Below, in pieces: positions 45,007-54,572 of a stretch of DNA of 64,000 bases (positions within the stretch are counted from its first letter, which is position 1; each line of letters starts with the position of its first letter). The notes beneath the pieces were generated by a model. It saw only the letters and a program-made list of their open reading frames with translations, did no database searches and was not told the origin of the DNA. This stretch comes from Flavobacteriaceae bacterium MAR_2010_188. GTDB lineage: Bacteria > Bacteroidota > Bacteroidia > Flavobacteriales > Flavobacteriaceae. Location: positions 1,890,001-1,954,000 of the forward strand of contig LT629302.1 in assembly GCA_900104375.1 (NCBI GenBank). The letters are read 5' to 3'. A program made the position numbers and the translations under genes.

Positions 45007-46177
45007 TATTGACGAAAAAGGATATTACGGCGAATTTGGCGGGGCTTATATCCCCGAAATGCTCTATCCAAATGTGGAAGAATTGCGTGAACGTTACCTT
45101 AAGATTATGGATGAGCCAGAATTTAAGGAAGAGTTTAATCAACTCCTAAAGGATTATGTCGGTAGACCATCTCCACTGTATTTCGCAAAGCGTTTATCAG
45201 AAAAATATAATACCAAGATCTATTTAAAGCGTGAAGATTTAAACCATACCGGGGCACATAAGGTTAACAATACCGTTGGGCAAATCCTGATGGCGCGTAG
45301 ACTTGGTAAAACCCGAATCATCGCCGAAACCGGAGCCGGACAGCATGGCGTTGCAACCGCCACTGTTTGTGCATTAATGGGGATGGAATGTATCGTCTAT
45401 ATGGGCGAAATCGATATTGCGAGACAGGCAGCGAATGTCGCAAGGATGAAGATGTTGGGCGCAACTGTTGTGCCGGCACTTTCTGGTAGCCGTACTTTAA
45501 AGGATGCAACCAATGAGGCGATTCGCGACTGGATCAACAATCCGGTCGATACCCATTATATAATCGGAAGTGTTGTGGGGCCACATCCCTACCCAGATAT
45601 GGTGGCTAGATTTCAGTCGGTGGTTTCGGAAGAGATCCAATGGCAACTTAAGGAAAAAGAGGGAACGAGCAAGCCAGATTATGTCGTTGCTTGCGTAGGC
45701 GGCGGTAGCAATGCAGCCGGCGCATATTACCATTATTTAAATGATACCGATGTAAAATTAATCGCGGTAGAAGCAGCTGGTAAAGGAGTTGATTCGGGTG
45801 AAAGTGCGGCAACTTCAGTGTTAGGTTTAGAGGGAATTATCCACGGCAGCAAAACGTTATTGATGCAAACCAAGGACGGACAGATTACCGAGCCTTATTC
45901 TATCTCGGCTGGATTGGATTATCCAGGAGTTGGACCAATGCACGCCCATTTATTTAATACTAAGCGTGCAGAATTTATGGCGATTACCGATGACGAAGCG
46001 ATGAATGCAGGCATGGAACTATCTGAGCTAGAAGGAATTATTCCTGCGATTGAAACCGCACATTCATTGGCTATTTTCAAGAAAAAGAAATTTAAGGAAG
46101 ATGATATCGTGGTTGTAAATCTTTCAGGTAGAGGAGATAAAGATTTAAATAATTATATAGAATATTTCAATTTATAA
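44996..46177 (+). CDS. trpB: Tryptophan synthase beta subunit
   Basis: 393 residues. A PLP enzyme that condenses indole with serine. The PLP lysine is in [14 protein letters not shown], the phosphate-binding loop is GGGSNAAG, and [13 protein letters not shown] and GLDYPGVGP are typical. It starts inside the end of trpF and lies 35 bp before trpA. Confidence 0.97.
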   Translation: MNYNIDEKGYYGEFGGAYIPEMLYPNVEELRERYLKIMDEPEFKEEFNQLLKDYVGRPSPLYFAKRLSEKYNTKIYLKREDLNHTGAHKVNNTVGQILMARRLGKTRIIAETGAGQHGVATATVCALMGMECIVYMGEIDIARQAANVARMKMLGATVVPALSGSRTLKDATNEAIRDWINNPVDTHYIIGSVVGPHPYPDMVARFQSVVSEEIQWQLKEKEGTSKPDYVVACVGGGSNAAGAYYHYLNDTDVKLIAVEAAGKGVDSGESAATSVLGLEGIIHGSKTLLMQTKDGQITEPYSISAGLDYPGVGPMHAHLFNTKRAEFMAITDDEAMNAGMELSELEGIIPAIETAHSLAIFKKKKFKEDDIVVVNLSGRGDKDLNNYIEYFNL

Positions 46178-46212
46178 ATAAATTTTTTTAGGTTGAAAAT
46201 GAGGATTTCAAA

Positions 46213-46983
46213 ATGAATAGAATAAATAAAAAACTTGCCAATACAGAAAAACTGTTATCCATCTATTTTACGGCTGGCTTTCCGGAAATAAATGATACCG
46301 TTACAATCATAAAGGCATTGGAAGTTAGCGGCGTAGATATGATTGAGATTGGTCTTCCGTTTTCTGATCCTTTGGCGGATGGACCGACCATCCAAAAAAG
46401 TTCTACACAAGCATTAAAAAATGGGATGAGCACCCAACTTCTTTTTGAACAATTAAAGGATATCCGTAATTCAGTTGAAATTCCTTTGATTATCATGGGA
46501 TATTTTAACCCAATCCTTCAATTTGGAGTTGAAGTTTTTTGTAAAAGATGTAAGGAAATCGGGATAGACGGACTTATTATTCCTGATTTGCCGGTAGATG
46601 TTTACCATGAAAAATATCAAGCTATATTTGAAAAATACGAATTGCGAAATATCTTTTTGATTACGCCTCAAACTAGTGAAAAACGGATACGATATATAGA
46701 TTCAATTTCTAACGGATTTATCTATATGGTGAGTAGCGCTAGCGTTACCGGAAGCCAATCTGGCTTTGGTAAGGAACAGACCGATTATTTTAAAAGGATT
46801 GCTGAAATGGACCTTAAAAATCCACAGATTGTTGGTTTTGGAATTAATAATGCCGAAACTTTCGATCAAGCCACTACCTTTGCAAAAGGAGCGATTATCG
46901 GTAGTGCTTTTATTAAGCACCTTTCAAACCCTCCGTTGGCTGAAATTGATTCATTCGTAAATGCTATAAAATCCAATAACTAA
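46213..46983 (+). CDS. trpA: Tryptophan synthase alpha subunit
   Basis: 256 residues, a TIM barrel that cleaves indole-3-glycerol phosphate to indole. The catalytic Glu and Asp lie in MIEIGLPFSDPLADGPTIQ and DGLIIPDLPVD. The phosphate site is SSASVTGSQSGFG with GFGINNAET. It is the last trp gene; the next gene starts one base later. Confidence 0.96.
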   Translation: MNRINKKLANTEKLLSIYFTAGFPEINDTVTIIKALEVSGVDMIEIGLPFSDPLADGPTIQKSSTQALKNGMSTQLLFEQLKDIRNSVEIPLIIMGYFNPILQFGVEVFCKRCKEIGIDGLIIPDLPVDVYHEKYQAIFEKYELRNIFLITPQTSEKRIRYIDSISNGFIYMVSSASVTGSQSGFGKEQTDYFKRIAEMDLKNPQIVGFGINNAETFDQATTFAKGAIIGSAFIKHLSNPPLAEIDSFVNAIKSNN

Positions 46984-46984
46984 T

Positions 46985-47494
46985 ATGAAAAATTTCTATC
47001 CAATTTACCTAATCCTAGCGAGTCTGCTTTTTACTTCCTGTATGGAAGAAAAGAAAACCGAAGCAGAAACCGAAGCAGACGTAGAAATGGAGATTCCTGA
47101 AATTGCAGTAAACGACATTAATGAATCTTGCTATTTATATGCGATGAATAATGATTCCATTGCCCTTAAATATACCATTGTAGAAGATAAAGTGAGCGGA
47201 AAGATGCATTACAACTTTTCTGAAAAGGATAGCAGTTTTGGAAACTTTGAAGGTAGTTTTGAAGGCGACACGCTCAGAGGAATTTATGACTTTCAATCCG
47301 AAGGTTTGCGTTCTACCAGAGAAATTGTCTTTTTAAAGCAGGGTGATGAACTGGTTAATGGTTCGGGAAAAATCATTCAAAATGGGAACGCAGAGACCTT
47401 TGACCCAAAAGCTACTTTAAGCTTTAATTCTTTTAAAATGCAAAAAGTAACCTGTGAAGATCTAAAATTTGATTGGGAATTCACTTCAAACTAA
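46985..47494 (+). CDS. Lipoprotein of unknown function
   Basis: 169 residues with a lipoprotein signal peptide (IYLILASLLFTSC, Cys about residue 19) and an acidic linker (EEKKTEAETEADVE). The rest is beta-rich with the pattern YNFSEKDSSFGNFEGSFEGDTLRGIYDFQSEG, an antiparallel-sheet look. I do not recognise the family. It follows trpA by one base, so it could be co-transcribed with the trp operon, though nothing else links it to tryptophan. Confidence 0.8.
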   Translation: MKNFYPIYLILASLLFTSCMEEKKTEAETEADVEMEIPEIAVNDINESCYLYAMNNDSIALKYTIVEDKVSGKMHYNFSEKDSSFGNFEGSFEGDTLRGIYDFQSEGLRSTREIVFLKQGDELVNGSGKIIQNGNAETFDPKATLSFNSFKMQKVTCEDLKFDWEFTSN

Positions 47495-47506
47495 AACAAA
47501 TAGATT

Positions 47507-49030
47507 TTGATTAACGAAGTAGACAATATAGACCTTACATACCTAAGCCTAGGCGATTACGAAGAATTAAGACAGGTGATGATCGAATCTTACTCGACCA
47601 TGCCAGATGTTCTTTGGGATGCCGAGCATATCGAGAAACTGATAAGGATTTTTCCGGAAGGTCAGGTAGTTATTAAAATAAACGATAAAATTGCAGGCTG
47701 TGCCTTAAGCATCATTGTCGATTACTACAAATTTGAAAATAATTACACCTACGAAGACTTAACTGCCAACGATAGTTTTGATACCCACACCAAAGATGGT
47801 GATGTCATTTATGGTATTGAAATCTTTATAAAGCCAGAATTTAGAGGATTGCGTTTGGGCAGAAGGCTTTATGATTATAGAAAAGAACTTTGCGAGCAGT
47901 TAAATCTTAAAGGTTTGGCATTCGGTGGTAGAATCCCTAATTACCATAAATATGCTAAGGAACTTTCACCCAAAGAATATATTGAAAAGGTAAAGATTAA
48001 GGAAATCCATGATCCGGTCCTAAATTTTCAGTTGGCAAATGACTTTCATCCAACTAGGATTTTAAAGAATTATCTTAAAGGCGATAAAAATTCTTTAGAC
48101 TATGCAGTTCTTTTAGAATGGGATAACATCTATTACGAAAAGTCTAAGAACATCCCTAAAATCACTAAGAAAATAGTGAGATTGGGGCTTATACAATGGC
48201 AGATGCGTTTGTATAAAGGCTTGGATGAATTAATGCAACAAGCAGAATTCTTTGTAGATGCTGTTTCTGGATACCGAAGCGATTTTGCGGTTTTCCCAGA
48301 ATTCTTTAACGCACCATTGATGGCTGATTACAATCATTTGTCCACTCCGGAAGCGATTAGACAATTGGCAAAGTATACTGAAGAAATCGTTCAACGCTTT
48401 GGAAAATTAGCAATTTCATACAACATTAATATCATTACCGGAAGTATGCCCGAAGTTGTGGACGGAAGTCTATACAACGTTGGTTATCTATGCCAAAGGG
48501 ACGGCAGTATGGAACGTTATGAGAAACTTCACGTAACTCCAGATGAAGCCAAAGTTTGGGGAATGACCGGCGGGAATAAATTACAATCTTTCGATACAGA
48601 TTGTGGTAAGATTGGGGTATTGATTTGTTATGATTCCGAATTCCCTGAATTGAGTAGAATCCTTGCGGATGAAGGAATGGACATTCTTTTTGTTCCGTTT
48701 TTAACCGATACCCAAAACGGATTTTCACGAGTGAGACACTGCGCCCAAGCGAGAGCGATAGAAAACGAGTGCTATGTAGCGATTTCTGGAAGCGTTGGTA
48801 ATTTACCAAACGTCGAAAATATGGATATACAGTTTGCCCAATCAATGGTATTTACACCCTGTGATTTTGCATTCCCTACAAATGGTGTGAAAGCCGAAGC
48901 TACGCAGAATACAGAGATGATTCTTATTGCCGATGTAGACATTGATTTACTGCGTGAACTAAACCAATTTGGAAGCGTTAGAAACCTTAAAGATCGCCGC
49001 ACCGACCTTTTTGAGCTAAGAAAAAAATAG
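47507..49030 (+). CDS. GNAT acetyltransferase-nitrilase fusion protein
   Basis: 507 residues from a TTG start. The next ATG (47579) would cut off the first GNAT strand (IDLTYLSLGDYEELRQ), so TTG is preferred. The N-terminal GNAT domain (about residues 1-200) has the acetyl-CoA loop FRGLRLGRRLYDYR. The C-terminal carbon-nitrogen hydrolase domain (about 225-500) shows the Glu-Lys-Cys triad: FPEFFNAP, YEKLHVTPDE and LICYDSEFPE. Bifunctional proteins of this layout are known in many bacteria, but their substrate is not established. The domains may act one after the other on an amine or amide. Confidence 0.92.
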   Translation: MINEVDNIDLTYLSLGDYEELRQVMIESYSTMPDVLWDAEHIEKLIRIFPEGQVVIKINDKIAGCALSIIVDYYKFENNYTYEDLTANDSFDTHTKDGDVIYGIEIFIKPEFRGLRLGRRLYDYRKELCEQLNLKGLAFGGRIPNYHKYAKELSPKEYIEKVKIKEIHDPVLNFQLANDFHPTRILKNYLKGDKNSLDYAVLLEWDNIYYEKSKNIPKITKKIVRLGLIQWQMRLYKGLDELMQQAEFFVDAVSGYRSDFAVFPEFFNAPLMADYNHLSTPEAIRQLAKYTEEIVQRFGKLAISYNINIITGSMPEVVDGSLYNVGYLCQRDGSMERYEKLHVTPDEAKVWGMTGGNKLQSFDTDCGKIGVLICYDSEFPELSRILADEGMDILFVPFLTDTQNGFSRVRHCAQARAIENECYVAISGSVGNLPNVENMDIQFAQSMVFTPCDFAFPTNGVKAEATQNTEMILIADVDIDLLRELNQFGSVRNLKDRRTDLFELRKK

Positions 49031-49104
49031 AATTTAAGATAGCTTTAATACAATTGGGTAATAGGTTTTGTATCTTAATATTATAATTTAAAAAAAGAAA
49101 AGAT

Positions 49105-49254
49105 ATGGCACCTATTAGAGATGGAAGAAAATTTAAGACAACAAAAGAGCAGGAAACTCCAACGACTCCAACGGTATCTTCTAACACTAGTAAGAAGACC
49201 ACCAACTTGGATTTGGATAAGAAGACTGTAAAAGATAAACAAACGAAACACTAG
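49105..49254 (+). CDS. 49-residue basic Thr/Lys-rich protein, hypothetical
   Basis: ATG at 49105, TAG at 49252-49254. It is hydrophilic, with 11 Lys and 11 Thr (MAPIRDGRKFKTTKEQ ... TSKKTTNLDLDKKTVKDKQT), and no membrane segment. Support comes from the A-rich leader before the ATG (AAAAAAAGAAAAGAT), a matching terminator 27 bp after the stop, and its isolated position between two genes. No family is recognised. It may be a small nucleic-acid-binding or ribosome-associated protein, which is speculation from charge alone. Confidence 0.6.
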   Translation: MAPIRDGRKFKTTKEQETPTTPTVSSNTSKKTTNLDLDKKTVKDKQTKH

Positions 49255-49280
49255 GTTGTATAAATCAGACCTAAATTGAG

Positions 49281-49316
49281 AAACCCATTTCATTAATTTG
49301 AAATGGGTTTTTTTTA
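49281..49316. terminator. Bidirectional intrinsic terminator
   Basis: AAACCCATTTC (49281-49291) and GAAATGGGTTT (49300-49310) form a perfect 11-bp stem with an 8-nt loop. Eight T residues (49308-49315) end the plus-strand small gene. On the minus strand only a short A/T stretch follows, so it serves the helicase gene (ending at 49337) less well. Confidence 0.85.
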
Positions 49317-49336
49317 TGTTTTAAATTGAAATTGTT

Positions 49337-50629
49337 TTATCTATTTCTATTTTGACTGGTTCTACTTTTATTTCGAGACCGATTTCTGTTAGATTGAGAA
49401 TCAGATTTTGATTTAGAAGACCTATTAGAATTTGAATTAGAATTTCTTCCACCTCTTCCCTGTCCTTGGCTTTTTACAACCTTTGTCGGACCAGAATCTT
49501 CTGGCTCGTGACCTTCAACAACTTCATAAGGAATTTGCTCACCTAGCAACTTTTCAATATCATCTAGATAATCCTGCTCTTCCCTTGAAACCAAAGAAAT
49601 TGCTTCGCCGCTAGCACCTGCTCTACCTGTTCTTCCTATTCTGTGCACATAATCCTCGGAAATATTAGGTAGTTCAAAATTGATAACATGCGGCAATAAC
49701 GGAATATCCAATCCTCTGGCTGCAATATCCGTCGCAACCATAACCCGTATTGATCCTTCCTTAAAACCCGCCAAAGCTTTTGTTCTTGCACCTTGACTCT
49801 TATTACCATGTATTGCTGCGGCAGAGACGCCTTCAGCAATCATTTTTTTGGTCAATTTGTTTGCTCCATGTTTGGTCCTTGTAAAAACCAAAACCTGCTG
49901 CCAATCGCCATCTTTAATCAAGTTGATAACAAATGTGGTCTTAAAGGATTTATGTACGTGATATACTTTTTGTTCTATCGCATCGACAGTAGAATTTTCT
50001 GGAGTCGCTTCAACCAATACTGGATGGTGAAGAAATTCTCCCGCTAACTTTTTAATGTCTTTAGAAAAGGTTGCAGAAAATAAAAGATTCTGTCTTTTTG
50101 CAGGAATCAGAGCGATAATCTTCTTTATATCCCTTAGAAAACCCATATCTAACATCCTATCCGCTTCATCTAAAACGAGAATTTCTATATTGGCCAAAGA
50201 AAGCAATCGTTGATTGTTCAAATCTAACAATCTACCAGGAGTTGCTACAAGAATGTCAACTCCATTCCTAATGGTTCTGACTTGTGATTTTTGATTTACT
50301 CCACCAAAAATAACGGTAGAGCGAATATCCAAATATTTACTGTAATCGCGGATGTTATCATAAACTTGCGCAGCAAGCTCACGGGTTGGGGTTAATACCA
50401 AGGCTCTAATTGGTCGTTGTCTTAAACGCTGACCTTGATTAAGAATCTGTAACATTGGTAAGGTAAAACCTGCAGTTTTTCCGGTTCCGGTCTGGGCCGA
50501 CGCCAAAAGATCCTTTCTCTCTAATATTAATGGAATTGATTTACTCTGTATTGGGGTAGGTTCTGTATAACCTTGTTCGCTGACGGCTTTTAAAAGCTCA
50601 TCAGATAATCCTAATGATTCAAATGACAT
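49337..50629 (-). CDS. DEAD-box ATP-dependent RNA helicase (RhlE type)
   Basis: 430 residues. Motifs in order: Q motif GYTEPTPIQ, Walker A AQTGTGKT (about residue 45), [20 protein letters not shown] (about 153), [13 protein letters not shown] and [10 protein letters not shown] (about 330). The C-terminal about 55 residues are low-complexity Arg/Asn/Ser ([12 protein letters not shown] and onward), a basic RNA-binding tail. The layout fits RhlE-like helicases of Bacteroidota, which act in RNA turnover or ribosome assembly. A TATCTTTG -7-like box lies at 50685-50692 on the minus strand, without a clear -33 partner. Confidence 0.95.
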   Translation of the reverse strand: MSFESLGLSDELLKAVSEQGYTEPTPIQSKSIPLILERKDLLASAQTGTGKTAGFTLPMLQILNQGQRLRQRPIRALVLTPTRELAAQVYDNIRDYSKYLDIRSTVIFGGVNQKSQVRTIRNGVDILVATPGRLLDLNNQRLLSLANIEILVLDEADRMLDMGFLRDIKKIIALIPAKRQNLLFSATFSKDIKKLAGEFLHHPVLVEATPENSTVDAIEQKVYHVHKSFKTTFVINLIKDGDWQQVLVFTRTKHGANKLTKKMIAEGVSAAAIHGNKSQGARTKALAGFKEGSIRVMVATDIAARGLDIPLLPHVINFELPNISEDYVHRIGRTGRAGASGEAISLVSREEQDYLDDIEKLLGEQIPYEVVEGHEPEDSGPTKVVKSQGQGRGGRNSNSNSNRSSKSKSDSQSNRNRSRNKSRTSQNRNR

Positions 50630-50788
50630 ATAAATTGTTTAGAAAATGACAATCTATTCTTTCGTGTCATTTTAAAATGAGCGGCAAAGATAAGTCTATT
50701 AAGCCAAATAGAGGCATGTTTAAGTTTTATTGAAGAGTGCGGCTTTATAGGGACGCATCATTTCTTAATTTGAAACATTTCAGTATCA

Positions 50789-51586
50789 CTATTTCTGTTG
50801 GTACTGTTGAAGCTTTTTAAATGGATTAGTATCACGATTTAAATAGGAATGGTAAGTACTACTTATAATCAGGACAAGAGCAGCGCCAATTGCCACGTAA
50901 AATATAATCGAATGAATATCCTTATTTTCAATCGCAATTGCGATAAGCGCCCAAGCACCTACCAAAGCGAACTCTCGCATATTTCTCTTCCAGGTAACGA
51001 TTAAATTAATGGCTGTGGCAATGATAATCATAATTATAGTCCAAGTGATAGGTGAAATTCCAAAGGCATCCCAACCGATTTTAACCAAATACGAAGCGAC
51101 GTTTGCAATACTCGCCACCGTTACCCAACCGCTATAGACTACAAAAGGCCACCATAGAAAAGCAATAACCGTAATAGGTGCATCCCAGAGTTCCATTCGG
51201 TTGTTCTGGACTATTTTGATAAGTGAGAAAAGCAGAACGAAAATACAGATACAAGACAATCCGGTATATTCATAAATCCAACAAACCACCCATAGACTAT
51301 TGGCGGTACAAGAAATGATAAACCACCAACCAACTCGCAGGACAAAATCATCATCTTTTACTGGTTTAAACAAACTTCGACCTTGAAAAATTACAAATCC
51401 AAAAAGCAACAAGTAAATCATTCCCCAAATCGAAAACGCATAACCGGCCGGGGTAAATAAGCTATTTAAAGAATCAGAAACTTCTCCAATGGTTGTATCA
51501 TTAAATAGCCCACTAACCGATAGATAATTGATAAAAATTACCACGATTAGAGCAAAAGCATTTAAAATTTGAAGCGTTTTTTTCAT
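50789..51586 (-). CDS. Multi-helix membrane protein, TspO/MBR-like
   Basis: 265 residues with about eight hydrophobic segments. The stretch LFTPAGYAFSIWGMIYLLLF resembles the TspO/MBR signature (PPxWVFxxVWxxLY). Trp is frequent (for example WDAPITVIAFLWWPFVVYSGW), as in tryptophan-rich sensory proteins, but the protein is longer than classical TspO (about 160 residues). Function unknown; ligand binding of porphyrin type is only an analogy. Confidence 0.7.
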   Translation of the reverse strand: MKKTLQILNAFALIVVIFINYLSVSGLFNDTTIGEVSDSLNSLFTPAGYAFSIWGMIYLLLFGFVIFQGRSLFKPVKDDDFVLRVGWWFIISCTANSLWVVCWIYEYTGLSCICIFVLLFSLIKIVQNNRMELWDAPITVIAFLWWPFVVYSGWVTVASIANVASYLVKIGWDAFGISPITWTIIMIIIATAINLIVTWKRNMREFALVGAWALIAIAIENKDIHSIIFYVAIGAALVLIISSTYHSYLNRDTNPFKKLQQYQQK

Positions 51587-51640
51587 TTTTAAAAGTTTAG
51601 GACTAAAATTAAAGATACGACATGCTACTTAATCGATTCC

Positions 51641-52333
51641 TTAAATAAACTCCTTATACTGCATCACCCTAAAATCGAAGGTAGTAAAGCTTGGGTCAGA
51701 ATCTTTCAATTGCTGATAAAGCGGCATGCTTCCAATGGCCCTATTTGCAGAGCCAGAAGCAGAGGTTAAGGAAACTGTCTTAATTATTCTTTCTTTAGCT
51801 TGAAGATTTATTGGAAGATTTGGCAAGATAAACTCGTGGATACGAGGAATTTCGTTACAAATAAGTTTCAACTTAAGTCCGTATTTCTTTACTTGTCTTC
51901 GAAAATGGTATTCTGGACCATTTTTAGAATTTCCGCCAGTAAACAATAATGTTTCAAGCTTAGGGAATTTATATAAAATCTGGATTATATCTCTTAATTC
52001 TATATTGCTCATCCCTAAATCCGAAGCATCGATTTTTTCTCTTTCGGCACTCGCCACAATATCGCAAATCCCAATTTTATGCTTAATCAGAAAGTCTTTT
52101 CGTTGTTTAACCGCCTCTTCGGAATTATCATATCTAAAATCGAGGTTATGTATTTTGTCGATGTACAACCAAAGGCTGTTATAATAGCTACCATAACAGA
52201 AGTCGACATCTTTTTCTAATAAATCCCCGGTCGTAAATCTGGGCGGAGGCAAGGTGCCAACGATCAACTTTTGGGTTTCAGCGAAAATAAATGGTGGGTA
52301 GGGATGGATATGTTGAAACATAGTCAATGACAA
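51641..52333 (-). CDS. Uracil-DNA glycosylase superfamily protein
   Basis: 230 residues; a second in-frame ATG lies at 52321. The region KLIVGTLPPPR ... FCYGSYYNSLWLYI resembles the active-site motif of the UDG superfamily (GSxPS ... FYGxxxNxFW), and LLFTGGNSKNGPEYHF and SLTSASGSANRAIG fit the later motifs. It probably removes a damaged base from DNA, but the specificity cannot be read and the catalytic residue is not obvious. It lies between a membrane protein and yaaA on the same strand. Confidence 0.65.
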   Translation of the reverse strand: MSLTMFQHIHPYPPFIFAETQKLIVGTLPPPRFTTGDLLEKDVDFCYGSYYNSLWLYIDKIHNLDFRYDNSEEAVKQRKDFLIKHKIGICDIVASAEREKIDASDLGMSNIELRDIIQILYKFPKLETLLFTGGNSKNGPEYHFRRQVKKYGLKLKLICNEIPRIHEFILPNLPINLQAKERIIKTVSLTSASGSANRAIGSMPLYQQLKDSDPSFTTFDFRVMQYKEFI

Positions 52334-52398
52334 AAAACTAAAATTTCATATTTAAAATGAAAATCTAACATTCTAATAAGTCAATTAGAGCATATGCA

Positions 52399-53157
52399 TT
52401 AGCGAGTAAAAACCAACTCGTCTTCGGTCGATAATTTTTCTGTATATCGATAGTTGTCTAAATTAAAATCTTTTATACCCTCTTTGGTGTCTATTCCATT
52501 TTCAACAATAAATCTACTCATAGCACCACGGGCCAATTTTGAAAAGATAGCGATGGTCGAATATTTCCCTTTCTTGAATTCCTGAAATTTAATATCCAAC
52601 ACTGGAACCTTTAAAGAATTTTTGTCGATGACTTTAAAGTATTCGTTACTGGCAAGGTTTACAAAAAGCTCATCATTTTTTAATTCATCGTTTAGGGACT
52701 TTGTCACTTTCTTTTTCCAAAAATCGTAAAGATTCTTATTGCTTGCAATTTTTAACTTTGTTCCCATTTCCAATCGGTAAGGTTGCACCAGGTCTAAAGG
52801 TTTTAGAATTCCGTAAAGTCCGGAAAGAATTCTAATTGTATGCTGTGCGTCGGTCAATTTATCTAACGGTAAACTGTAAGCATCGAATCCGCGGTATACA
52901 TCTCCTGCAAAGGCATATATAGCAGGACGAGCATTCTCTTTGGTAAAGGGTAGCGTCCAATCTTGATTTCTCTCATAATTTAGAGTGCTCAGATCTTTAG
53001 AGATATCCATTAACTTGCCTAGGCTATTAACGGATTTCTTTTTTAAGACTTTATTGATTCTTTCTGCCTCATTTAAAAATTGCGCCTCAGAAGTACGGCT
53101 GCTAGGTAGCTTCGATTTGTAATCCAATGATTTTGCTGGTGATAAAACTAATTTCAT
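52399..53157 (-). CDS. yaaA: Peroxide stress protein YaaA (UPF0246)
   Basis: 252 residues, normal for the family. The start MKLVLSPAKSLDY, the middle RPAIYAFAGDVYRGFDAYSL, LSGLYGILKPLDLVQPYRLEMG and the end FKKGKYSTIAIFSKLARGAMSRFI are the YaaA/DUF328 hallmarks. In E. coli the protein limits iron-driven damage during hydrogen peroxide stress and binds DNA. It is adjacent to a putative DNA glycosylase, which fits a damage-response setting. Confidence 0.94.
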   Translation of the reverse strand: MKLVLSPAKSLDYKSKLPSSRTSEAQFLNEAERINKVLKKKSVNSLGKLMDISKDLSTLNYERNQDWTLPFTKENARPAIYAFAGDVYRGFDAYSLPLDKLTDAQHTIRILSGLYGILKPLDLVQPYRLEMGTKLKIASNKNLYDFWKKKVTKSLNDELKNDELFVNLASNEYFKVIDKNSLKVPVLDIKFQEFKKGKYSTIAIFSKLARGAMSRFIVENGIDTKEGIKDFNLDNYRYTEKLSTEDELVFTR

Positions 53158-53227
53158 ACAACAAATTTACAACCTGTAATCTAGAATAGGAATCAATGGA
53201 TATTAGAAATTTCTATAATGGGATAAA

Positions 53228-53521
53228 TGGCTGTTGGTTGTTGGTTGTTGGTTATTGGTTGTTGGTTGTTGGTTGTTGGTTGTTGGTTGTTGGTTTTTGG
53301 TTTTTGGTTTTTGGTTGTTGGTTTAGTAAAAGAATAGAATAGAAAAAGAGAATAGAGAGTAGAGACTCCGGATTTGGGATGAGGGATTAGGGATTTGGAA
53401 TACGTCAATTCAGTCTTTTCTCTTTGTTCTTTGTTCTGCCAACTGCAAACTGCTACTGCTACTGCTACTAAAAACTGCTAATGCAAACTGCTACTGCTAC
53501 TGCTAGTGCTACTGCTACTGC
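53228..53521. repeat. Composite microsatellite block before the RluA gene
   Basis: The interval 53158-53525 holds no gene. TTGTTGG units (about 53230-53293), TTTTTGG units (to about 53320), short purine-rich AGAGAATAGA stretches (about 53333-53365), TTTGTTC units (about 53421-53437) and CTACTGC/CTGCTACTG units (about 53440-53521) follow each other. An apparent reading frame on the minus strand (NNQQPTT-type) is repeat translation. The order repeats that at the ABC array junctions, but no CCTGCC palindrome is present. Confidence 0.85.
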
Positions 53522-53525
53522 AAAG

Positions 53526-54563
53526 TCAAATTTCCTGATGCTTCGAATATTTCTGCCACTTTTCTATACAAAGCTGCATATCTTCCGGGATTTCAGAATT
53601 AAAGCGCATAAATTCTCCCGTTTCAGGATGCTTAAAACCTAAGGTTTTAGCGTGAAGTGCTTGTCTTGGTAAAATCTTAAAACAGTTATCTACGAACTGC
53701 TTGTATTTAGTGAAAGTTGTTCCCTTCAAAATTCGTTCTCCACCATAGCGTTCATCATTAAAAAGAGTATGACCAATATGTTTCATATGGACTCTGATCT
53801 GATGCGTTCTACCGGTTTCTAATCTACAAGAAACAAGAGTAACATAACCAAGCCTCTCGATGACTTTATAATGGGTAACGGCAGGTTTTCCTTTATCCTC
53901 TTCGTCTCCTTGGTAAACCGTATTTTGTAATCTATTCTTGGGATGTCTCCCGATATGCCCAGTAACGGTTCCTTCGTCTTCTTCCATATTGCCCCAAACC
54001 AGTGCAACATACTCTCTTTCGCTAGTCTTATCAAAAAATTGCTTGCTCAGAAGATTCATCGCATTTTCGGTCTTAGCGATAACCAACAATCCGCTGGTAT
54101 CCTTATCGATACGATGTACTAATCCTGGTCTATTACTAGAGTTATTCGGAAGATTTTCAAAATGAAAAACCAACGCATTTATTAGTGTTCCTGAATAATT
54201 TCCATGTCCGGGATGAACGACCATTCCTGCAGCCTTATTGACTACTAAAAGTGAATCATCTTCATAAACGATATCTAAGGGAAGGTCTTCGGCGGTTAGT
54301 AAATATTCGTAAGGAGGATGCTCAAACATCACCCGAATCTTATCGAAGGGCTTAACCTTGTAATTTTGCTTTACCTGAATGTCATTAACGTAAATGCTTC
54401 CGTTCTTTGCAGCGCCCTGAATTTTATTTCGAGTGGCGTTCTCGATAAAATTCATCAAATATTTATCTATCCTTAAAGGTTTCTGACCCTTTTCTGCAGT
54501 AAAGGAATAATGTTCGTAGAGGTCATCGTCCGACTCCTCGGTATTTTCAACATGATCTGTCAT
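53526..54563 (-). CDS. RluA-family 23S rRNA pseudouridine synthase (RluD-like)
   Basis: 345 residues. An S4 RNA-binding domain (about residues 25-85, RIDKYLMNFIENATRNKIQ) is followed by the catalytic domain with RPGLVHRIDKDTSGLLVIAKT, which holds the catalytic Asp, and LETGRTHQIRVHMKHIGH. The S4 plus RluA layout is that of RluD/RluC, which modify 23S rRNA. Its ATG follows the PASTA gene by 9 bp, so the two form an operon. Confidence 0.94.
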   Translation of the reverse strand: MTDHVENTEESDDDLYEHYSFTAEKGQKPLRIDKYLMNFIENATRNKIQGAAKNGSIYVNDIQVKQNYKVKPFDKIRVMFEHPPYEYLLTAEDLPLDIVYEDDSLLVVNKAAGMVVHPGHGNYSGTLINALVFHFENLPNNSSNRPGLVHRIDKDTSGLLVIAKTENAMNLLSKQFFDKTSEREYVALVWGNMEEDEGTVTGHIGRHPKNRLQNTVYQGDEEDKGKPAVTHYKVIERLGYVTLVSCRLETGRTHQIRVHMKHIGHTLFNDERYGGERILKGTTFTKYKQFVDNCFKILPRQALHAKTLGFKHPETGEFMRFNSEIPEDMQLCIEKWQKYSKHQEI

Positions 54564-54572
54564 AATACCAAG

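Noticed and set aside
53193-53408. 71-residue Asn/Gln/Pro/Thr-rich frame on the minus strand
   Set aside because: It is a translation of TTGTTGG/TTTTTGG heptads with no conserved start context.
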